A stretch of 64,000 nt of DNA, taken from the NCBI GenBank assembly GCA_023101885.1, contig JALPQD010000137.1:806001-870000 (forward strand). The letters are read 5' to 3'. Source of the stretch: Typhlomys cinereus. Taxonomy: Eukaryota > Chordata > Mammalia > Rodentia > Platacanthomyidae. Of the stretch, positions 25,284 through 35,639 are shown piece by piece (position 1 is the stretch's first letter; every line of letters starts with the position of its first letter). The notes below the pieces were generated by a model. It saw nothing but the letters and a program-made list of their open reading frames with translations, had not been told where the DNA came from and did no database searches. The translations under genes were made by a program, and so were the position numbers.

Positions 25284-25373
25284 CCTGGGACTATAGCTTT
25301 ATCAATATCAATTAAGCTGCTGCATGGAATACTACTCACTGGTCAGAGACTGCTATAGAAGAGTGGGACTATA

Positions 25374-25630
25374 GGCTGGAGAGATGGCTCAAAGGTTAAG
25401 CTTCTGCCTCACCAGCAGAAAGATCTGAGTTTGAATCCCAGAGACCACATAAGATCCTAAGGAGGAATGGCAGCAGTCTACACTTCTGGCTCTGGAGGAC
25501 AGAGCCTGTGAAATCCTTGAATGAAGCAATAAGGTGGTAGAAACAATCCAAGATGGCTCCTAAAATTACCAGTGGGCCTTCACAGATACACACAGGGTCC
25601 TCTGATACACCCCTCCCATTATAAAGAAAA
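25374..25630 (+). mobile_element. tRNA-headed B2-like SINE with a GGAA-array tail
   Basis: The head is GGCTGGAGAGATGGCTCAAA (A-box) with GAGTTTGAATCCC (B-box). The body carries GAGGACAGAGCCTGTGAA, as in the copy at 42737. The tail grades into the second GGAA array. The target-site duplication is GGGACTATA at 25365-25373 and 25773-25781. Confidence 0.85.
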
Positions 25631-25770
25631 AAGGAAGGAAGGAAGAAAGAAAACAAAGTGAGGAAGGAAGGAAGGAAGAAGGAAGGAAGGAAGGAAGGAA
25701 GGAAGGAAGGAAGGAAGGAAGGAAGGAAGGAAGGAAGGAAAAGAAAGAGAAAGGAAGGAAGGAAGGAAGG
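25631..25770 (+). repeat. (GGAA)n array 2, the expanded SINE tail
   Basis: About 140 bp of GGAA/GAAG units lie between the SINE body and the downstream GGGACTATA duplication, so the array most likely grew from the SINE's own 3' tail. Confidence 0.9.
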
Positions 25771-25799
25771 CTGGGACTATAGCTCTGTCAATCACCTAT

Positions 25800-26370
25800 T
25801 CATACATCATAAATTTCAAAATTATTTTGGTCAAAGAGGTTGTCAGAATTAAGGAGCCTTGTTTATTGCTACCATACCACTCCTCCACCTCTATCACCAG
25901 GATTCCATGAGATCTAGGTGAATGCAGAACATGTAAGGAAGGTGCACTTTATGTGAGAAAAGAGTTCCTAAAAAACAATCATTATTTGATGCAGATTTTC
26001 CCCAAAAATATAAAAAAAAAACAGAGGATATTTTCTTGAATCATATAAACATAAACTTAGCGACATCTTTTTCTTTAATGTTTGCTATTTTCCCGTAAGT
26101 ATTTCAAATATTGTATAGGATGTACTCACTCACCATCACATGGGGTTAAGTCATTGTATTTGTTTAACTTTCTTCATTTTATGACATTTTAGTTCTAAAA
26201 TTATCAAATATCATGCTGAGTTTTGCCATTTAAAATTGTCTTACGGATATCTAACAACAAACTATGATATAATGATAGTGTCGAAGTTCCCAAGAATATT
26301 GAAAATTGAACTCACGGTATATTAATAAGAGAAAGTACCCTTAAAAATCTGATCCTTTATTATTTTATTT
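25800..26370. other. Intronic sequence with no recognised feature
   Basis: AT-rich sequence without a named element. Confidence 0.45.
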
Positions 26371-26375
26371 TATTT

Positions 26376-26416
26376 TGCTCTCTCTCTTTCTCTCTCTCTC
26401 TGTGCATGCGTGTGTG

Positions 26417-26468
<52 letters not shown>
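26376..26468. repeat. (CT)n and (TG)n compound microsatellite
   Basis: A CT run (about 26380-26400) is followed by about 25 TG units. It forms the tail of the antisense SINE fragment next to it. Confidence 0.9.
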
Positions 26469-26469
<1 letters not shown>

Positions 26470-26470
<1 letters not shown>

Positions 26471-26580
26471 TAACAGAGAACACTTAAATGGAGGTTCAAG
26501 GGTGACTTCAGGAATCATCCTGTATTGTTCTACCTCCTTTTTACTATTGTATCTTCTAGCTAAAGCGGAGTCATATAGTA
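26470..26580 (-). mobile_element. tRNA-headed B2-like SINE, 3' part only, antisense
   Basis: GGTTCAAGGGTGACTTCAGG followed by AATCATCCTGTATTGTTCTA corresponds to the tail-proximal body of the family at 15501 and 60190 (AAGGGTGACTTTGGGAATCA). The tRNA-like head is missing. Confidence 0.65.
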
Positions 26581-27538
26581 TTTGAAAGAAGCCCACCTTT
26601 GAAATTCTGCCGTTTTTTATTGTTAAATTTGTAAGATATTTCAAATTTCACAAAGTAGTTTTCCCTTAATATTTTATATCACATAAAATAAAAGACAATA
26701 ATTTCCATAACTAAGAGATTATAATAATAAACTAAGATAGTGTTCTTAGGTAAAGAGAGTGACAATAATTTATTTTTTATTATACAACAACCAAATTATC
26801 AACTAATGGTAGTATGTCTAGAAACTAAGATTAGAATAAAATTGGATTTCTTAGAAATAACCGGAAAGCTTAGCATTTGCTCATTTCCACAAACCTAATA
26901 GGAAAACATTCTTAAAAACTGTACAATGTTTTTCCTTAAATCCTCTACCAATACCCAAAAAGCTTAAATCTTACAAATATATGGAGGAGAACTATAATGT
27001 GGACCAATCATTTCAGATGAATAATGCAGACTATCCTGGGGGTTGCCTGGTTTTGAGAACTGTCTTCTGAGGCTCCTGAAAAGTGTTTCTAGTAGTCAGC
27101 TTAATGGAAGAGAATGACAGGAACACATTACACATAGCAACATATCACTCCACAGAAATCTTTTCTTTCATAGTGATCTAACCAGTTGGGGTCTGGAAAT
27201 CTAAGAGTTACGAATCAACCCTTCCTGTTGTCACTGCTAGAGAATGTGGAGAAGGAAGAAAAGAAAAAAATCATAATCTTGCCCAAGACCATGATGGAAG
27301 TAATGAGGCTTCTAGGCCAGTTCCTGCTGGAAAGATAACTGATGCATAAACACAGGAGATGGCAGCCATGGGGAAGAATTCTTTGTTTCAGAAACATCGG
27401 GATGATGACAATTCATAATCTTTCTATGGTTTGGAGTGGCAATTCAAGAGTCAAGTGGCCATTTGTCTCCAAAATAATTCAGTCCTAGCAAAAAGGGATT
27501 ACTGTAGAATTCCAGGGATGGATAATGTTAAGTATTTG

Positions 27539-27582
27539 CAAATAATATGCATAAATGATGCAAATAATATGCATAAATGATA
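27539..27582 (+). repeat. 22-bp tandem duplication
   Basis: Two adjacent copies of CAAATAATATGCATAAATGA plus two bases (27539-27560 and 27561-27582) differ only at the last base. Confidence 0.9.
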
Positions 27583-27807
27583 CCAGGGGATTGGACAAAG
27601 AAGAGAGGACAGGTTTGAGGTAATAAAGGAAAAGCTTGGAATTTATACACTAAGGTGTTTCATACATGATAGAGGAAGACCTAGGAGACACTCAGAGACC
27701 CAAGTGATCTTCCAGAGACCACTGAGAAAGCTCATTCATGAGAGAAAGGGATGTGACATTTCTGACACAGTTTTTTTTGATGATAGGCAAAAATTGTACA
27801 CCCACAT

Positions 27808-27808
27808 A

Positions 27809-27864
<56 letters not shown>
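27808..27864. repeat. (ATCT)n microsatellite
   Basis: About 13 to 14 uninterrupted ATCT/TATC units. Confidence 0.95.
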
Positions 27865-27865
<1 letters not shown>

Positions 27866-28269
27866 CCTCCCTCTATTTTTTTGCTGAGAAAGAGATGATC
27901 ATATCTTTCTTTGGAATTCTCTGTTCTGTTTATGGGAACATCCTTTTAGGAAGAATTTTGAACTTCCTTAGCTTTTCAAATACTTTGTTGAAAGTTTACA
28001 GCTGGCATATAGGTTTAAGATTATTGGCTTCGTAATTCTTCTTTAGAAACCTTCCTTCTCACCTCTTAAACATTTTGAGTCAGCACACATTATGCCACAG
28101 TACTCATTGCCAGCAATAATTCATCTTTGTGGAAGACAGAGACATCTTATGTATTAATTAGAAAGCCTTTCAGTGACTGCTGGGTAGAAACAGGTTCCAA
28201 AGGCTGCTAAAACACAGCCAGCAATTTCCAGGAAGGGAAAGAGAAAGCCTGTTACAAGGAATTTCTTAC

Positions 28270-28314
28270 CCGATCTGCGTCCAGCCAGTACGTGAACTTG
28301 GCTTTCATCTGGCA
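28270..28314 (-). CDS. PARD3B: 45-bp in-phase exon of PARD3B, next exon after 59796-59911
   Basis: Seen: on the minus strand a pyrimidine-rich tract ends in CTCCTTAG, with a CTAAT branch-like motif about 30 nt upstream. The exon has 45 bases and is followed by the donor GTAAGA. Joined to the G left by the exon at 59796-59911 it reads V-PDESQVHVLAGRRS and leaves a G for the next codon. Both boundaries are therefore phase 1, and the exon adds exactly 15 codons. Known: the PARD3 paralog has VADETKLNTVDDQKAG at this place, and PARD3B has a VPDE-like start, so the match is in the right order and spacing. Inference: because it is symmetric in phase, skipping it would keep the frame, so it could be a cassette exon; nothing in the DNA shows whether it is skipped. 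The following exon, expected to encode a segment like SPSKDFGPTLGLKKSSSLESL, was not found down to position 1 and must lie outside the window. Confidence 0.85.
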
Positions 28315-28743
28315 CTAAGGAGAAGAAATGAAAGAGGCAAGGATTAGACATGTTTGTAAATCAGACATTTCAAGAAAAACATACAATAAATTAATATAGA
28401 TTCATAACAAGTTAAGTCTTTCACTAGCAAAGATTTAAGATTTTTTTCTCCCAGTCTACTCTGGGGATGTCTCAATTTTATCGAGACATTTTAAAGACAG
28501 CTATGCAGAGACATGTTTATTAGATCTTATCTGAATACAGCATCTATAAAAAGTTTTTGTATTATTTTCAATTGTTTTAACTGGACTGTAGCTTTAAAGT
28601 CTGTAAAAGGAGAAACGAAATTTATGGGCCTAGAGATATATAAAGCTTGATAAAGCTCTTTGGGCATAAAAATAATATATATGTTTAGATTCAAAATTCA
28701 AGGACCAGATTTCTATATTTAGTTAAAACAGAGAAAACATAAA

Positions 28744-28796
28744 CGTGTGCGTGCGTGCACACACACATACACACACACACAGAAAGAGAGAGAGAG
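28744..28796. repeat. (CA)n/(GA)n compound simple repeat
   Basis: Alternating GTGCGTGC and CA units are followed by GA units. Confidence 0.8.
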
Positions 28797-28879
28797 ATTA
28801 ATTTGTCAGTTTTCCAAGGATGAAATGAAGAAAGGACAAAATGTGCAGTAATGGTATACATAATCTGAGAAATTAAGTA

Positions 28880-28975
28880 TTATTTATTATCTTTATGTGC
28901 TCCATATAGATAGTGGTATGTACCTCATAACTGGAGGAGCCAGAGATTAAAAGGCAGTCTTAACCACTCAGGCTT
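28880..28975 (-). mobile_element. MIR SINE fragment, antisense
   Basis: AACTGGAGGAGCCAGAGATT, then AAGGCAGTCTTAACCACTCA, follows the reversed MIR order (GTGGCAGAGCCGGGATT..CTTAACCACTATGC). Confidence 0.5.
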
Positions 28976-29091
28976 TTTTTTTGGACTGCTGAGGTATAAC
29001 ATGGTTTCCCTGAACAGTGAAACTTGTCACTCCAGCAGTTGGGAGCAGGGACTCTTTCTAGCTCTACATGAATTTGAAAGGCTGTTTTCTT

Positions 29092-29235
29092 TCCACTTTG
29101 GATATGCTTTCTAGGTCTTTCAGGAATTCATCTCCTACATATGACAGTATCAACACTAAGCTGTCCACTTTGGATATGCTTTCTAGGTCTTTCAGGAATT
29201 CATCTCCTACATATGACAGTATCAACACTAAGCTA
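29092..29235 (+). repeat. 72-bp tandem duplication, two near-perfect copies
   Basis: The unit starting TCCACTTTGGATATGCTTTC occurs at 29092-29163 and again at 29164-29235 with no difference seen until the last base. The period of 72 keeps any frame open, which explains the internally repeated short ORFs here. Confidence 0.95.
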
Positions 29236-29399
29236 TATACACTGGGAGTCTCTGAAGAGATCAGGAAGAATTTGTGAAGAATTCCCTGGTTCTCTGTCTT
29301 CCAAACTCCACCCAACCTGGCTTCCCTCAACACACTGCACTTGTTCTTAAGCTAAAGACACCACTGGATTCTGCATAAGTGATCCCCCTCTACGCTCTT

Positions 29400-29790
29400 C
29401 ATCTTGGGGTTCACCACACTGATTTTCCATCTTTAGAGTTTTGTGGTCAGATGTCTACTCTGGGTCAATTTTATATAAGCAAGGTGAGGGAAATCTGCTA
29501 ATTAGGAAAGTTTTCTCCTTATCTTTGGTGGGGCTGCTCTCAGGGTATCATGCCTCTTCTCTCTGCCCACAACATCCGGCATATATAGCTCACCCAGTTA
29601 CTGCACACAGACATCTACTCCCTCAGACAGCCTTCCCTGTCTTACTACTTCTAGTCGAAAGCGCTCTATGTCTATGATTATCTTGCTCTCAACTGCTCAA
29701 ATATCTTGTTATTTTCTTATTTCAACTTGGAAGATAAGTCAGGTAGTATTTACAAGGCAATGATAGTGATCCAAATCCTTTCCTTCCTGT
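29400..29790 (+). mobile_element. Possible L2 relic
   Basis: CTCCCTCAGACAGCCTTCCC and TGATTATCTTGCTCTCAAC recall the L2 3' region (CTCAGAGAGGCCTTCCCTGA). Similarity is weak. Confidence 0.35.
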
Positions 29791-29904
29791 GCCTCAAAAC
29801 ACTGATAGCAGAGTCAGAAAAGTAGTGGAAATCTGCATAATGATAATTAAAAATAACCACAAACAGTATTTATTGTATATGTAAGTTCTACAGGCTTCAT
29901 GTAT

Positions 29905-30045
29905 ACTAATTACTTTAACCTTCACAGTGATCTGAGAAGATAAGTACTATTATCTTTACATTTTATATAAATAAAGACACTGGTATACAAATCAAAACTG
30001 GAAGAGTCAGAGATTAAAAGGCATTCTTAATTACTCTTATGATAG
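29905..30045 (-). mobile_element. MIR SINE, antisense
   Basis: CTTCACAGTGATCTGAGAAG, ATAAGTACTATTATCTTTAC, then TGGAAGAGTCAGAGATT and GGCATTCTTAATTAC follow the reversed MIR consensus order (AGGTACTATTATTATCCCC..GCAGAGCCGGGATT..CTTAACC). Confidence 0.6.
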
Positions 30046-30164
30046 TGAGAAGAGTCACAGAGATTAATCATCTGAGAAATTTTAAGAATGAGTGGTAATA
30101 TAAATTAAATATAGAAAAACACATATAATTACATGATATAAAATAAGTTTTACTAGAAAGGCAG

Positions 30165-30235
30165 GTAAAGTAAGATGTTGTATGCTTATAATCTCAGAAC
30201 TTTCTAGGCTATACAACGAAACCTTGTGTGGACCG
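30165..30235 (+). mobile_element. B1 SINE fragment
   Basis: GATGTTGTATGCTTATAATCTC, AACTTTCTAGGCTATACAAC and GAAACCTTGTGTG are consistent with a short deleted B1 copy. Confidence 0.4.
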
Positions 30236-31899
30236 GGATTAACAATGTTAATTGTAATTTTGATTCACATGCTTAGAAATCTGTAATTCTAATTGATTCA
30301 ACCTAGACTACTTACTCCCTTTCACACAAGAGAAATAATTTTTCAGGATTAGGAAAATGGTTTATAAAGTTTTGTGCAGTTATTTAAAAGTGTTGATGTT
30401 ATTTTGGCAAGCATCTTGCAAGACATTTTAACTTTTGGTACCTCAGTCTCACTATATACGGAGTGACTAAACTGTTGTCACCCCGTAGGTTTGAGGTGAG
30501 GATGGCACAGGCAAGTGCAGGCAAAGTTCTCAGATCACATGGTAGGCACATGACAACCTTAAACATCATTAAGAGAAAACAACAGCATGGCAGATAATTG
30601 AACAGATATGGCTGGAGTTCCACAGGTACTAGCCAAGTAAACAAAACTTTTTAGTTTTTTAACCTCATTTTTTTCATGTTAAAAAAAAAGAGGGGTGGGT
30701 GGGACAACAAACTGTTCACAGGAAAAGTGTGGGAACCAAATGAAAAAAAATCAAAGTATACTTAGCATAGTGCCAGGTAAATAGTCTCAAGACTTGAAAC
30801 ATTCACAAATGGAAGCTGTGAGAATATGAGTGATGAAGGATGTGATGATGGTGGTGCTGTTTATGATCTTACGTCCTCGGAATCATGAAGAGACATGGAG
30901 AGATGCTTGAGAACACAGTATGCTTTCGCAAGGCGCTGACCACTTCCACATGCTAGCTCAAAGCTAAACAGCCACAGTGGATTCTCCAGGTATATCTACA
31001 TATAGTTCACGTGGCATAGGAAGACACACAAAGGAAACACAGTATACTAAATGGTCTTATTCTGCAAACTTATTCTGAAAAAAGATCTGAGTAAAAGGAA
31101 GGCTTTTGATGTGTCTCACTTTTGTCTTTTTTTCTATCTAAGCTGATTATTTAAGTACTGCACATAACCTAGTCACATTAGGTTTAATGTGGAACATCTT
31201 TTTTGGCTGAATAATGCCTATTATTCTTAGCAGGAATACTTATCATTATTTTAATTGACAAGGTGAAATTCTTTAGAATGTTAAAATAAACTATTTTAAA
31301 AAAAAGCATGGAAAAGCCAAATGGATGATAGGCATAAAAATTAGGGTCTTTCTCCAAAATATTCAGTGACACAGATGCCTATCTCTAGGACCAAAGATGA
31401 ACGGATAAACACAAAAGAAAAGAAAGGGAACAGTAATGACTTAATTAATAAAACGCGTCTTATTTAAAAGGTTAAATTTGGAACAATCATCTTTTATACA
31501 CATGCTCAATGCTGGGAAGCAATTTAAATAACGGTAGCAAATGAGAAAATTAGGTAAAATTACACACACCACCAATTTTTTTTAATGGCAAGTATAATTA
31601 ATATCCAACTTCCTTTATAACCCCCATCACCTTGGAGATACTATTAGTTTTCTCTTGGGGCTGGTGCTTAAATTCAGTGGTTGCATTGTGTTGTATGTAG
31701 ATATCACAGGGACTGAAAGAGTAATAGCATGAAGTATGACCAGCTTATGCTTTTAAATAAAGGGCTCGGTTATCAGGTATTAAAATGTGATGGGACCTGG
31801 TGTAAGAAGGATCCGTATTCTAAAAAGCAAAGAACCCTAAGAGAATGTCAGTGACATAGTCTTAAGTCTTCCAGTTGTGGTTAAAATGACAGATTTACT

Positions 31900-33500
31900 T
31901 TCCTTTGGTTAAAGTGTCTAGAATTCAGGGCATTCTTTTCCTTATCCTTCAGCTTCACCAAGGCCTACAGTTTTTAGAGTCTTGGTTATTTTAAAGGGAT
32001 ATTCCAGTCATTGGAGGAGATCAGTGAAATGTTGAATTCTTTTGCAGATATGACTCGCCGGCACTTCTGTTCCTGCCACTATTTTCATTAGCATCATTAC
32101 CAAACACTCAGAGGGCACCATGGAGATGCCCCCTTTTGAAGTCTCTCTGGATTTATTTAGTTAATGGGATTTCTATACTAACTTCTTGTTTCCTGACATT
32201 CCTCACACAGTCAGTGGATGCTACTTGAATGAGCTGCCATAAGGTGCTTAATAAGGGGGCACTATACGGTTTGGATGTCTGTTAATTTCCTGGATGTCCA
32301 CTGACTTAAGATTTGCTTGGGGAACACAGCAGGCTGATGGCTGATGTTTCTAATTCTTGTAAGTCTTTGAAGTTAAATAGAACTGCCCAACTGCCAACAG
32401 CACTTTTCTTAAAAAATATTAACAGAAAGAGACGATATTTTCTTTTTCACCTAATTTCAACCATGCTCATTGTTAGCATTCAGAGTGAGAAAATATGGAG
32501 GGGAAAAAAATCTATGAACAAGAAGACAGCACTGTGAGAACTTGCTAGTGGCACACATTAAAGTGCACATAATGCTTACATGCATTGGCTTCCCAGCAGG
32601 CTGCATTTATATTAATATAGTGATCACTTGAAGTGTCTTATTCTTCTGTCAAGCCTTCTTACACACTTCAAATGCATTCTCGCTAGGGGAAAACAATCCC
32701 CTTGCTTATTGATAGCATTTGACATGCATTCTATAACGTAAGCGACTATTAGGGACTGCACTTGCTTAATAAAAATTTGCAGAACAGTAGCAGATTCAGC
32801 GAGTTAATGGGCCCCATATGCTCTTCTTATGCTGACAGAACATGGTATATTGCTAACATGCACAAATCTCTTCAGATAAAAATTGCCATCAGCTACACTT
32901 ATTCTTTTTGAGAATGCCAACATCATGTCATGAATGAGAATATGCAAATGGGGTTCTGATTCTGACTAATTCATACTGAGACTCTCTGAGGCAAAGAGGC
33001 ACATTAAAATATGATGCAATGCTTGTTTTTTAATGTAGACAGCTTCACCTAAATTTTCATTTTAATATCTTTGACATAATTGAGACTACAATTTTGAAGC
33101 TGTTGCTTGCCACGATAAAGATATCTCTTCTAATGAGGCCATAAATACTTTTCTTCGGATAGTTTACTAGACTAAATATCAAGTAATTTCTTAATGGTTA
33201 ATAAATTTGTTACCAAGAGTTGTCCCTTCAGAACTTAAAATTGATGTAACTGCCAATATCAGGAATCAATTTTCCTCTCCTGCAGCTGATCAATTTCTGT
33301 GCCGCTGATGGATTTTCAGAATTTCTAAGGAATGCAAACCTGCTTCTAGTTGTAAATTAAGTTGCTTTCTTAGCAACCGTAAACCATTGCTGCCTTAATT
33401 TATAGTGTTTTCCTATGTCCATGACTCTTTGGCACACTGTTTCTTTTTAGAGAGACTTTTTGAGTTTTCAGCACTTTTGACTTTTTATACATTGATGTTA
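31900..33500. other. Repeat-poor AT-rich stretch, candidate conserved non-coding DNA
   Basis: About 1.6 kb with no transposon that I can recognise, unlike most of the window. It holds many TAAT-type homeodomain cores and an octamer ATGCAAAT at 32943. It has no splice-bounded coding. Conservation cannot be judged from one sequence, so a regulatory role is only an inference. Confidence 0.3.
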
Positions 33501-33513
33501 CTCCATTTTTGAA

Positions 33514-33538
33514 ACACACACACACACACACACACACA
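33514..33538. repeat. (CA)n microsatellite
   Basis: About 12 CA units. Confidence 0.9.
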
Positions 33539-33539
33539 G

Positions 33540-35630
33540 GATGAAATAAGACTTTTATTGAAAAGAAGGTTGTAGAATCAGCACAAGATAACAATGCAAA
33601 TGTTTATCTCACTATCTCTTCTAGCAAACTTCCCCAAACACACACTGAGCTCCATTCAGGATGTGCTGCTGCTCAGACAATAGCTAATCACAACTTCCCA
33701 GCTAAAGCTTTCTTCTACTATCATACTGCCTTTTCAAGTCATGGTGACACTGAACAAAAATGAGAGGCCTGTGACCCCAGCCTTTATCAGACTATCCATG
33801 TGCTCAGGGCTCCTCTTCTGTGAGGTCTTCAAAATTCTCTCATTCTCTGCAAACCTCAGGAAGCTTACAACAGAAGTTCAGAAAACCTAATGCTGTTCAT
33901 GTGTTGATGTTTTCTTCTCCTTATCCCACTCTAGTCTTTAACTCATAAAAAGTACTGGAAAAGCAGCAGAATTCCTTCATAAATTCATTAGTTTTTGCAT
34001 TTACTAAATAAACACTGCTTTCTTGAAAATGATCAGATGGCAAATCCCATGTTCTAATGAAGAAAAGTAAATATTCGAGGTGATGGAATGCCTTCAAGAG
34101 GAGAAAAGAATGTGCTTTGGGAGCAGTGAGGAATTGGACGGGCCTGGGTTGGTAGGACAATGAAGGTTTTTGGCAAGTGGAAACCTGAATGGATGGACCT
34201 GAGGAGTCAGAGGCGACTATGAGCATATGGGGGAACCTTTCAATAGTGATCCAGGGGATCAGGTAACATGGACAGAGTGAGGGGAGCTCCAGCTTGGAGC
34301 TGGGTTCTGATGTTAATTAACATGTGCAAATGTGAACTCAACACTGATTCTTTTCTTAAAAATAGCAAGCACATTTCTAAAATGTATCCAGTGTCATAGA
34401 GGATGAAACAGGTTACAGTATACAAAGGCTTGGCACAGAACTTTTGAATTACATTTATCTTTCAGGTCTCATCTACTACTAAGCCCTTAGCGCTACAGCA
34501 AGAAAGAAGTGTATTTCAACCAGAGCATTCAATTTCACGTATCAGTATTATATCCAAACAGGATGTGCTACTTTTTCTAAATTGTAATAAACATTTTTCT
34601 ACTCCCTTGCTTGACAAATATTATTTACAACCACATTTAGATGCCATCTCTGGTCCTCAGCTGAGTTTCAGAACCATAATAATTTGCATGACCCCTAGTA
34701 TTGGCATATGTACCTAATGTGTATTAGATTATGAATACCTTCAGTAAGACATCTAAGCCTTCGTTTTCCATTTTTATCCAGAGTCATATCCGGCACTTCA
34801 TGTGTTTTGTGAATAAGAATAAACAGAGAATGGCAATTTGGACATGTCCATTGAAAAAAGATGAAGCAATTGCTCAATGTTGTATATACACACACTAAAT
34901 GAATGATTCAGGGTAAATGTGTATTAACACTGTAAAATCCTTGGAGCACCACATGTAGACAAATTTCTGGCATGAAAGGGCCTGATTCTGGGACAGGACT
35001 CAATCATCCAAAACAAGATGAAACTGTTTAGAATAGACATAAGTTCTTCTACATTGTGCAATGAGTGATAGAATTTTAGAAAACACATGACTGGTATGCT
35101 AGACACTGTCTTCTCTTTTTCTAGTGCAGACGTTGTGGTGGCTAATCACTGGGGTTTTGTCGCCTGTTAGAGCTAATCACGCTTGTTCTTCACGTGGGAT
35201 GACACTCGAAATAGCAGTTGTCTCTGGTTATAGAAAATATCACATTATATTTCTAAAACTCTGAATGCTTGGTACCAAAAGCTGTCCTTTCAATATGGAA
35301 ATGTTATGAATCTCCCAATTTATAAACAGAGTAACTGAATGTCTTTCTGTTATGGGATATTCAGAAACATGCCAGAAGAACATGAGCTTCATAAATCTGC
35401 CCATATTAAATACTGAAAAGTAAAAAAATACTGATAGCAGACATACAAGGTATAAAGAATGCCACCGATATGTGCACCAATTACATTTCTGGAAAGAAAG
35501 GACCATGGTTTGTCCTTTAAAGCAAGAGCCACGGGTATTCTTCAAGTACCTTCTAACTCAAGAAGTAAGTGCAAATACATTTACATTTTATAATTCCCTC
35601 ACTTTTCTTTGTAAGTTACATCAACAAACT
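33540..35630. other. Intronic sequence with no recognised feature
   Basis: Mixed AT-rich DNA. The minus-strand frames of about 100 residues at 33921-34226 and 35240-35545 have no splice sites, no known motif and no family resemblance, and I regard them as chance. Confidence 0.45.
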
Positions 35631-35639
35631 GCCACTAAA

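Larger units (their letters stand above)
1..28269 (-). other. PARD3B: PARD3B intron downstream of the 45-bp exon (partial)
   Basis: The sequence following the donor at 28269 contains no segment resembling the next expected Par3-family coding block. It holds transposon relics and simple repeats, listed separately. The intron continues beyond the left edge of the window. Confidence 0.7.

Noticed and set aside
24893..25339. 148- and 106-residue frames of FLPS repeats, and KEGR frames on the plus strand
   Set aside because: They are translations of the GGAA microsatellite.
29092..29235. Direct repeats considered as a CRISPR array
   Set aside because: Only two head-to-tail copies without spacers, in a vertebrate intron.
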